From: a virus
DNA: 43,118 nt
IMG/VR virus record: IMGVR_UViG_3300010885_005968
Location: 1 to 43,118 of that record
Reading direction: 5' to 3' (one strand)
In this document: positions 1-5,884 of the stretch, piece after piece
How the letters are laid out: each line of letters opens with the position of its first letter
Position numbering within the stretch: position 1 is the first letter of the stretch
The notes under the pieces: generated by a model
The model's database searches: none
The model's input: only the letters and a program-made list of their open reading frames with translations
Told to the model about the DNA's origin: nothing
Program-made: the position numbers and the translations under genes

Positions 1-80
1 CTGTGGCACCCGAGCATCTGAACGCAAGATATTGCGCCCTCAACGGGGATCGAGTAACTCGATCAAACTGGGCCTAGAGC
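1..80. other. Gene-free, GC-richer left edge with three adjacent small hairpins
   Basis: No gene start or clear coding frame is visible here. The stretch is visibly richer in G+C than the rest of the window. It can fold into three adjacent stems: CGCAA/TTGCG at 23-36 (loop GATA), CCC/GGG at 37-47, and GATCGAG/CTCGATC at 48-64 (loop TAA). No T-run follows the stems on either strand, so a standard intrinsic terminator is not supported. It lies just downstream of the GIY-YIG gene on the minus strand. It may be a 3' structure for that transcript or part of a feature cut by the window edge. Confidence 0.3.
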
Positions 81-509
81 CTATTTTTTGCCTAAAATAT
101 GTGACCCATGGACTCGAACTGATATCTGTCCATTATAATAGTCTGTTGATTCTAAAACTTTATGAGTAAACTGTTCTCGTGCCTCTATATATGAACACTG
201 TGCCTTTGAATTGCAATAGAATAAAATTTCTCTAGTAAACTTATCTTTGCCTAACGTGTTTACATCTTCGTTTAATACATCATTTGATCCGTAGTATGTT
301 TGCCAGTCTGATTCAACTTTGCTTTTAATTTTCTTCTTTTTCTTAATGCCATTCTTTTGTTTTACAACTTTGTATGACGTTTTAGAAAACTTTGCTAACT
401 TTTTGCCTATATATTTCCTACCAGTGACTGTATTTGTTATGAGATAAACAAAACCAATACAGTCCTCTGGTAGTATTTCTACTATAGCACCATTATGCGT
501 CCAGGACAA
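81..509 (-). CDS. GIY-YIG nuclease-like protein (SegE-like)
   Basis: This 142-residue protein resembles the short GIY-YIG proteins common in marine T4-like phages, often called SegE-like. The N-terminal motif runs FVYLITN...GRKYIGKK (about residues 20-38), where FVY stands for GIY and YIG is intact. A Lys-rich stretch (KKKKKIKSK) follows, then a DWQTYYGSN segment and FTREILFYC. In the family the domain cuts DNA, and Seg proteins are free-standing homing endonucleases. Whether this one is active is not shown. The start is a TTG at 507-509 directly after the TAA of the upstream gene (510-512); no ATG precedes the conserved region in frame, and AAGAAG lies just upstream. It is the last gene of the minus-strand block. 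Confidence 0.75.
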   Translation of the reverse strand: MSWTHNGAIVEILPEDCIGFVYLITNTVTGRKYIGKKLAKFSKTSYKVVKQKNGIKKKKKIKSKVESDWQTYYGSNDVLNEDVNTLGKDKFTREILFYCNSKAQCSYIEAREQFTHKVLESTDYYNGQISVRVHGSHILGKK

Positions 510-701
510 TTACTTCTTGGCAGCCTTACGTGCATTCTTTTCTGCTGTGATTTCATTACGACGAGCCTTGATAGCCTTTGACATTTCGCTCAAAGCCTTA
601 CGTGCGCGAGCACCAGCTGCGGCATTACCGTTGATAAACTTAGCGTCTTCGACCTTCCAAGCTGCAAACTGATCTTCGATTGTTGTTACTGCTTCACTCA
701 T
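510..701 (-). CDS. Small basic protein, possibly DNA-binding
   Basis: The product has 63 residues and no named domain that I can assign. The N-terminal third is acidic to neutral and the C-terminal half is rich in Ala, Lys and Arg (KAIKARRNEI, ARKAAKK), probably helical. Similar short Lys/Ala-rich proteins occur in marine T4-like phages and are sometimes labelled histone-like; that role is a guess here. GAAAGGAA upstream of the ATG is a good ribosome binding site. Its first 8 bases overlap the end of the upstream gene, and its stop abuts the TTG start of the GIY-YIG gene, so the three are probably co-translated. Its C-terminal half aligns with that of the upstream neighbour, suggesting an old tandem duplication. 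Confidence 0.65.
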   Translation of the reverse strand: MSEAVTTIEDQFAAWKVEDAKFINGNAAAGARARKALSEMSKAIKARRNEITAEKNARKAAKK

Positions 702-936
702 TTTCTTTTCCTTTCAGACGTTTCTTACGTTCTTTACGTTCTTTACGTTGCTGTTGTATTTCCATACGTCGTTTTCGTGCGAGGATTCGTATAACTCCTA
801 AAGCATTTCGAGCATCTATCCCCGGACGATCCGCAGTTCCAGTTTCCCAACGTTCGTTTGCTTTGAAATATTTTATTATCTCTAGCATCAACTGTTCGTT
901 TAAGTCACCTGGACCAAATACAATCTTGTTACTCAT
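694..936 (-). CDS. Small basic hypothetical protein, paralogue of the next gene
   Basis: This 80-residue protein of unknown function has a normal N-terminal half (LNEQLMLEIIKYFKANERW) and a very basic tail (RRMEIQQQRKERKERKKR). The segment ARNALGVIRILARKRRMEI lines up without gaps with ARKALSEMSKAIKARRNEI of the following gene, and both end in an R-K-x-x-K-K tail, so the two look paralogous. AACGGG sits upstream of the ATG. It starts 12 bases after the gp46 stop and overlaps the next gene by 8 bases. The basic tail suggests nucleic-acid contact, but nothing in the sequence proves this. Confidence 0.65.
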   Translation of the reverse strand: MSNKIVFGPGDLNEQLMLEIIKYFKANERWETGTADRPGIDARNALGVIRILARKRRMEIQQQRKERKERKKRLKGKENE

Positions 937-948
937 TATATACCCGTT

Positions 949-2724
949 TTAATTGTAAACATCTATAGAATTGGCGTATGACGTGTATCCGTTCTCTTTA
1001 ATGACACGTAAAACATTATTCACACGACCAATTAACTCATCTTTATGAGAAATGAGATAGATATTCTTATTACTTTCTCTAGCCATCTTCTTTAGGATAG
1101 CCAAACTATTCTCAACTCCAGCTGTATCCATTCCACTATCAATAAGTTCGTCAATGAATAACAAATTGATTGGCTGATATAGATTCTCCCACATATCTCG
1201 GAAGCTCCAACTTAACGAAAGTATGAGTCTATTACGCTCACCACGAGAAAGATTATCAAAATCAAGATCTTGACCAAGCTGTGTTATCTCCACTTGTAAA
1301 TCATTTTGGAATGTAACCTGATGAGGTAGACCAGTCTTGTCTAAGTAATAGGTCAACCTTTGATTGAGATAGCTGAGATTTTGATCAATGATCTTCTTTC
1401 TAATAAAGGAATCTTTATTAGTTAGGAGCTTTAACAAAAATTCTTGATGCTCACGTAGCGAAGTTAGAGCATTTACTAACGACCAATCAATTTCTTGAAT
1501 AGCAGTGCTTTCTAATTCATCAATCTGTTCTTGATAAGGATCAGTTTTGTCTTTGTTGGAGAGATATTGTGAAGTTAGATTGTCAAGATTGTTCTTATGT
1601 TCATAAGCATCCTCAACTTTATCATAAAACGTGTTAGGTTTTGGAGCTAATTCACCAATCTCATCTATCTTAGCAACTACATCTTTGAGTTTTTCCTGTA
1701 TAGAATCGTAATAATCTTCGCTTTCTTTAAGATCTTTAGTAAGTTTTTCAATCATCATTCCTAAATCAGCATCGTGTAGGAGTGTTCCGCAAGCATAGCA
1801 GGTATGATCTTCAGAATCTTTTAATTGTTTTTGAAGTTTTTGTACCGCTTTAGCTGCTTGGTTGATACTGCTCTCAATGGAAGCTTTTTCCCTGACAAGG
1901 CCCTTAACCACTTCATTTGTCTCGCGCCATATTTTGAGCGCCTTCTGAGCTTCAATTTCTGAAATGATGTCAACCGATTGAAGAGACCTGATAGCGGTTT
2001 CGATAGTTTTAATCTCTTCTTCTTGACGGACATACCAAGCTTTTTTCTTGAGGACAAGCGAATCAATCGTATTTTTAATCCTATCATTGCTTGCTTTCGT
2101 AGCTTCAATGTTTGCAGTCTCCTGTGTTATCTGATCTTTAGTAGATTTTATCTGTTCCTTCAATAGATCGGCTTTTTCACTAAGTGCAGTTATGCCTAAG
2201 AGCTGTTCAATAACTTCTCTTTGATCATTTGCCTTCATTCCTAGGAAAGGTTCAGTGTATGTGTTCAAAGCAAGTATGTGTTTGAACATCATATGGCTCA
2301 TACCAAGTAAAGATTGGATAGCTTCCTGTGTTTTACGGCTATCTCCCTGACTTTCATCTAGATCTGCTTCTTGTTCCTGGTTATTAATGTAGAATTTTAG
2401 GATATTAGGCTTACGCCCACGCTCGATGCGGTATTCTAACCCATCTCTTTCAAATACAACAGTAACTAACATATTTTTTTGGTTAATATTGTTAATTAGG
2501 TTGTCTCTCTTGATATTTGTTAGTGCTTGTCCAAACAAACTATAGCTAAGAGCATTGATAATAGTAGTTTTACCAGTACCGTTCCTATTACCACTATCAT
2601 CTCCGCCCATATCTAGATTTTCACCTAGTACAAGCGTGAGTTGTTCTTTTTCAAAGTCTACAGCCTGGGTTTGATTGCCCACGCTCATAAAATTCTTTAC
2701 TGTAAGGCTCTTTATCTTAATCAT
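949..2724 (-). CDS. gp46: gp46 recombination endonuclease subunit (Rad50/SbcC-like ATPase)
   Basis: In T4, gp46 with gp47 resects DNA ends for recombination-dependent replication and host DNA breakdown. This protein has 591 residues against 560 in T4. Seen in the sequence are a Walker A loop GNRNGTGKTT (residues 45-54), long coiled-coil arms in the middle, a zinc-hook CYAC (309-312), an ABC signature LSRGERN (about 488-494), and a Walker B LLFIDE followed by a D-loop (about 520-530). All key SMC/Rad50 elements are present, so it should be functional. Its ATG overlaps the gp47 stop by four bases (ATGA), implying coupled translation of the two subunits. A conserved His near SHKDE (residues around 570) fits the switch motif. 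Confidence 0.95.
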   Translation of the reverse strand: MIKIKSLTVKNFMSVGNQTQAVDFEKEQLTLVLGENLDMGGDDSGNRNGTGKTTIINALSYSLFGQALTNIKRDNLINNINQKNMLVTVVFERDGLEYRIERGRKPNILKFYINNQEQEADLDESQGDSRKTQEAIQSLLGMSHMMFKHILALNTYTEPFLGMKANDQREVIEQLLGITALSEKADLLKEQIKSTKDQITQETANIEATKASNDRIKNTIDSLVLKKKAWYVRQEEEIKTIETAIRSLQSVDIISEIEAQKALKIWRETNEVVKGLVREKASIESSINQAAKAVQKLQKQLKDSEDHTCYACGTLLHDADLGMMIEKLTKDLKESEDYYDSIQEKLKDVVAKIDEIGELAPKPNTFYDKVEDAYEHKNNLDNLTSQYLSNKDKTDPYQEQIDELESTAIQEIDWSLVNALTSLREHQEFLLKLLTNKDSFIRKKIIDQNLSYLNQRLTYYLDKTGLPHQVTFQNDLQVEITQLGQDLDFDNLSRGERNRLILSLSWSFRDMWENLYQPINLLFIDELIDSGMDTAGVENSLAILKKMARESNKNIYLISHKDELIGRVNNVLRVIKENGYTSYANSIDVYN

Positions 2725-3734
2725 AGGCCGTTATAAATCTCCAATAATAGCTTTGGATCATAACTATCGCTTTCAATTGTGATAATTTGATTGGTTACAA
2801 TCTGATCAACGCTCTCAAATTTGGTAATTTCTAGATTGCTAGTGTTACCATCTAGGTCTTTTTTCTCGGGAATTAGTGTACATTCACGTATATTATACTT
2901 TGCCATTACTGTTTCTTTAATGAAATTAGCTTCTTCAAAGCTGATATCAATATCTAAACCAACTCTCAAATGCATTTTTGGCTTGCAAAGATTGTCCATG
3001 TCGTCAATTAGCTTGCTTAATTTAGTAGTTCTATATAGAGGAGCATTGGGCCAATCGATATATTGTGGCTTATCTCCCCAATTTAATATCATCATACCAC
3101 GCTCATTGTCCCAAGCATCGGCAAAATTATGTGGAAAAGCATTTCCGATATAGTGGATATTGCCTTTATTTTGTCTTTTATGGAAGTGACCAGTAAAAAC
3201 ATATTCGTTATTTGCTAGATCTTCAGCTTTCATATCGCCGTGATCGGGCATTTGTACCATTGCGTTCATCATAAACATTGGTAATTCAAAGTGTCCAAAC
3301 ATATAACGGCTTTTCATTTTAGCGATTTTCTTCCATTCGTCGCCAACTAGCCAAGGAATAAATGCAACTTCGTCCATAACAACAGGTTCTGTTATCATTT
3401 TTATACCTGGAACGTGCTTTCCAAATGCTACAGAGTTCATATCTCTACGATCTTTATAGTAAAGATCGTGATTTCCAGGAAAGAAAATCACTTGATTAAA
3501 TGATTTTCCCAGCTTTTCTAAGCACTCTAACCCGCTATTCATAGTAACGATGTTGATAGAATTACGATTGTGATTCCAATCTCCGCAGAAAATTGCAGTT
3601 TCACAATCGTTTTTTTTGGCAGTTTCTATAAACCAATCAACAAACTCAACGCAATCATCAGTGTGAGACCTTGAATTTGACTTTAATCCAAAATGGATGT
3701 CTGTAAAGACAGCGGCTTTCTTAAAAAACTCCAT
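2721..3734 (-). CDS. gp47: gp47 recombination nuclease (Mre11/SbcD-like)
   Basis: The 337-residue length matches T4 gp47 (339). It is the metallophosphoesterase partner of gp46. All metal-binding motifs are visible: DIH (residues 12-14), GDWNH (51-55), GNHD (87-90), GHFE (147-150) and GHFHKR (182-187). The motif order is that of Mre11/SbcD. The C-terminal third would contact the gp46 coiled coil. A strong ribosome binding site AAGGAG (3740-3745 on the minus strand) lies five bases from the ATG. The gene sits 44 bases downstream of gp55 and overlaps gp46 by four bases, so gp55-gp47-gp46 probably form one transcript. Confidence 0.95.
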   Translation of the reverse strand: MEFFKKAAVFTDIHFGLKSNSRSHTDDCVEFVDWFIETAKKNDCETAIFCGDWNHNRNSINIVTMNSGLECLEKLGKSFNQVIFFPGNHDLYYKDRRDMNSVAFGKHVPGIKMITEPVVMDEVAFIPWLVGDEWKKIAKMKSRYMFGHFELPMFMMNAMVQMPDHGDMKAEDLANNEYVFTGHFHKRQNKGNIHYIGNAFPHNFADAWDNERGMMILNWGDKPQYIDWPNAPLYRTTKLSKLIDDMDNLCKPKMHLRVGLDIDISFEEANFIKETVMAKYNIRECTLIPEKKDLDGNTSNLEITKFESVDQIVTNQIITIESDSYDPKLLLEIYNGL

Positions 3735-3778
3735 ATAAACTCCTTATTATAATATAATAACAGATTTTATATTAAACG
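3735..3778 (-). promoter_or_regulatory. gp55-gp47 spacer with strong ribosome binding site
   Basis: This AT-rich 44-base spacer holds a perfect AAGGAG (3740-3745) that sets the gp47 start. On the minus strand TATAAT-like sequence (TATTATAAT) comes immediately before it and could be a secondary -10 box. No matching -35 is evident, so an internal promoter is only possible. Confidence 0.45.
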
Positions 3779-4609
3779 TCAATCACTACTTCCGCCGCTG
3801 TTACGATCTTTAGCTAACTGCCATTCGTGATTGCCCTGTCTTGTATAACTAGGACTAAAGTTATTCATTTCTAAAATATCGTCACGTATATTTTGATTAC
3901 GCTTCTCGATATTAATAACTCTTGTAAAACTATTTGTTACAGCAGCAGTATAATACGCAAACGGATTTTGACTCTTTGATTCGTCAAACTGTAAACCTAT
4001 TTGTGTTAATTGTAGGATAGCTTGTCCTCGCATTTCGTCGTTATACGTATATCCTCGGACATTTCCTCTCGTAGCATAACGTTCGCATAGTTTCATAAAC
4101 ATTTTTGCTAGTTTATTTGTAAATTGTCCTTGGTCTTTACGGAAATATCCGTTTTCCATACCGCCAGTCCAGTGACTTTTACCTACACACGATAGATTTC
4201 CAACATCATCATACTTCCAATGTTGGAAAGGGGGAAAATTTACCTTGTCATGTGCGTCTGCTACTGTCTTTGTTTTCTTTTTTCTACCAGGAGCTAATGG
4301 AATATGATCAAAAGTCATTATGCGGAATACTAAATTACTCTTTTCAACCTTGCGATAATCTACTTCGCAATCACTTAGCTTGCTTTTCTTATCCCCGGCA
4401 AGCTTTCTTTTTTCATATTCTTGTGCTGTTAATTTCTTAGCACGGGTCCTTTTGGCTTCGGCTATAGTCCTGATGTTGATCTTGTCTAAGCTAGGTAGTA
4501 TCATGTCGTAATCACAATACGTTGGATCTATATAACTACAATAACTGTTTTTGCTTTTATGTATTTCATCAAGTAAGTCTTTGTTATTTAAATAGTTTAC
4601 TTTTGCCAT
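3779..4609 (-). CDS. gp55: gp55 late-transcription sigma factor
   Basis: gp55 is the phage sigma factor that directs host RNA polymerase to late promoters. The N-terminus VNYLNNKDLLDEI matches T4 gp55 (YNYVNNKELL). The conserved sigma-region-2-like core spans about residues 161-245 and includes RGYTYNDEMRGQAI and SQNPFAYYTAAVTNSF. At 276 residues it is much longer than T4 gp55 (185). The extra length is mostly an insert at about residues 22-158 with Lys/Arg-rich parts and DHIPLAPGRKKK. The C-terminus (AKDRNSGGSSD) shows no obvious hydrophobic clamp-binding tail like that of T4. The upstream TTGGAG and a sigma70-like promoter (4630-4658) suggest early or middle expression by the unmodified host polymerase. 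Divergent late promoters lie next to it. Confidence 0.92.
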   Translation of the reverse strand: MAKVNYLNNKDLLDEIHKSKNSYCSYIDPTYCDYDMILPSLDKINIRTIAEAKRTRAKKLTAQEYEKRKLAGDKKSKLSDCEVDYRKVEKSNLVFRIMTFDHIPLAPGRKKKTKTVADAHDKVNFPPFQHWKYDDVGNLSCVGKSHWTGGMENGYFRKDQGQFTNKLAKMFMKLCERYATRGNVRGYTYNDEMRGQAILQLTQIGLQFDESKSQNPFAYYTAAVTNSFTRVINIEKRNQNIRDDILEMNNFSPSYTRQGNHEWQLAKDRNSGGSSD

Positions 4610-4629
4610 TATTATTATTCTCCAATCTT

Positions 4630-4658
4630 ATTATAATATACGCATATTATAAATGCAA
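4630..4658 (-). promoter_or_regulatory. Sigma70-like promoter for the gp55-gp47-gp46 block
   Basis: On the minus strand a perfect TATAAT (-10; plus positions 4630-4635) lies 17 bases from TTGCAT (-35; 4653-4658, which keeps TTG of TTGACA). The spacing is ideal and the -35 is weak. It points into gp55, with TTGGAG as ribosome binding site before the ATG. The -35 box overlaps the divergent late element TATAAATG, so the two directions may exclude one another. Confidence 0.55.
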
Positions 4659-4664
4659 TAAATA
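4648..4664 (+). promoter_or_regulatory. Late promoter elements (TATAAATG and AATAAATA) before the tail genes
   Basis: T4 late promoters carry TATAAATA, and marine relatives use a looser NATAAATA. Two overlapping candidates lie here: TATAAATG at 4648-4655 and AATAAATA at 4657-4664, 24 and 15 bases before the ATG at 4680. The first leaves more room for a leader containing the AGGGGG ribosome binding site (4668-4673). This would be the start of the baseplate operon read by gp55-bound polymerase. Confidence 0.55.
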
Positions 4665-4679
4665 TCTAGGGGGTTTCCT

Positions 4680-5582
4680 ATGGAAGATGATTTTTTTGGT
4701 GGTGTATCAGACGCAGTTTCAGAAGTTACTGATTCAATCGGTGATACGATTAGTGATATAGGTGGATCTTTAGGTGATCTTGTAAGTGATGGTCTAAGCG
4801 GGCTAGCAGATGTTGCAGTCGGCGCCCTTACTGGTGCTGCATTAGGTGCGATTGGTAGTATGCTCGGTGGTCTCAATTCTTTAGATCCTAATGATGTTCT
4901 AAGTTCTTACAGACGCCAAGGAATACCGTTTGGTGCTGAGTTTGATTATGATTCAAGTCCGTCTTGCACAAGATTTACTAGTTCTCCTGGACAAAAAGAT
5001 TGGCGTGTAAATATTGACAGCCCAATAATACTTCAAAGTGCTGCATTAGCTCCTCTAGCACGTACTAATGGAATGGTATTTCCATATTTACCAAGCATTA
5101 CTTTCAGTAGTACTGCGCATTATGATGCTATGCCAGTAACACATAATAATTATCCCTTTTATGCCTATAGAAACTCCCAAGTTGATGACATATCTATCAC
5201 AGGAAGTTTTACAGTACAAGATCAAAAAGAAGGACAATATTGGTTAGCAGTTATGCATTTTTTAAGGACTGTAACAAAAATGTATGCTGGTACAGGTCCT
5301 AATTTAGGAAATCCTCCACCAATCTGTACATTAAATGGTTATGGTGACTTTGTTTTCAACAATGTTAGTTGTGTAGTTAAGCAGTTTAATATATTTTTCC
5401 AGAAAGACGTTGATTATATTTCAGTAAAAGGCCCAATGGGACTAAGTTATGTTCCGTCAAGGAGCGAAATCACTGTTATATTAACTCCGGTATTCAGTAG
5501 AGACAAGATAAAGACATTCAATCTTAGCAGTTTTGCTAATGGAAACTTAGTATCTGGCAGAGATGGGAAAGGATGGTTATGA
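4680..5582 (+). CDS. gp48: Baseplate tail-tube cap protein, gp48-like (gp48/gp54 family)
   Basis: The 300-residue protein resembles the marine T4-like baseplate protein usually called gp48, which caps the baseplate hub and starts the tail tube. The conserved middle runs from about residue 75 (YRRQGIPFGAEFDY) and includes KDWRVNI, NNYPFYAYRNSQVDDISITG, QYWLAVMHFLRTVTKM and LNGYGDFVFNNV. Tube-domain folds are shared by gp48 and gp54, so gp54 is the alternative. Residues about 3-65 form an unusual Gly/Ala/Ser-rich, mostly hydrophobic or amphipathic segment (GALTGAALGAIGSMLGG). AGGGGG precedes the ATG. Its TGA overlaps the preferred gp53 ATG (ATGA). Confidence 0.8.
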   Translation: MEDDFFGGVSDAVSEVTDSIGDTISDIGGSLGDLVSDGLSGLADVAVGALTGAALGAIGSMLGGLNSLDPNDVLSSYRRQGIPFGAEFDYDSSPSCTRFTSSPGQKDWRVNIDSPIILQSAALAPLARTNGMVFPYLPSITFSSTAHYDAMPVTHNNYPFYAYRNSQVDDISITGSFTVQDQKEGQYWLAVMHFLRTVTKMYAGTGPNLGNPPPICTLNGYGDFVFNNVSCVVKQFNIFFQKDVDYISVKGPMGLSYVPSRSEITVILTPVFSRDKIKTFNLSSFANGNLVSGRDGKGWL

Positions 5583-5884
5583 CAGCAAAATATTCTGTAA
5601 GCAGTCCATGGTATTCAACTAAAATAAAAAATAATTCTCTAGGCGTTTGGGTTCCCCGTACGATTCCTGCTCGCGATGATGATTTTGAATATACTATATT
5701 ACCGCAGTATAATTATAGACCAGATCTTTTAGCTTATGACTTATATGGCAATCCTAGACTTTGGTGGGTGTTTATGCAACGAAACACCGATGTTCTTTTT
5801 GATCCCATATTTGATTTCCGAGCAGGTACTACGATAAAGTTACCTAAGAAATCGGCACTATTAGCGGCACTAGGGATTAATTAA
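5579..5884 (+). CDS. gp53: gp53 baseplate wedge subunit
   Basis: The core YNYRPDLLAYDLYGNPRLWW is typical of gp53, which joins baseplate wedges and has a LysM-like fold. Two in-frame ATGs exist, at 5573 and 5579. The second is preferred because AAAGGA ends at 5572, leaving six bases to it but none to the first, and because it makes an ATGA overlap with the gp48 stop. This gives 101 residues, about half of T4 gp53 (196), which is usual for the short marine version. The TAA overlaps the next ATG (TAATG). Confidence 0.88.
   Translation: MTAKYSVSSPWYSTKIKNNSLGVWVPRTIPARDDDFEYTILPQYNYRPDLLAYDLYGNPRLWWVFMQRNTDVLFDPIFDFRAGTTIKLPKKSALLAALGIN

Noticed and set aside
1-80. A tRNA or intrinsic terminator
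   Set aside because: The three stems do not make a cloverleaf with normal arm lengths, and no T-run follows any stem on either strand.
680-952. Plus-strand 90-residue open frame opposite the small basic genes
   Set aside because: It is the antisense of Lys/Arg-rich codons (giving Leu/Arg/Ser runs) and has no supporting start signal.
4522-4761. Plus-strand open frame across the gp55 start and intergenic region
   Set aside because: It runs antisense through gp55 and the divergent promoter region and out of frame into gp48; composition is that of a shadow frame.
5573-5578. Upstream ATG as the gp53 start
   Set aside because: It directly abuts the ribosome binding site with no spacing; the ATG at 5579 has proper spacing and the usual ATGA overlap.
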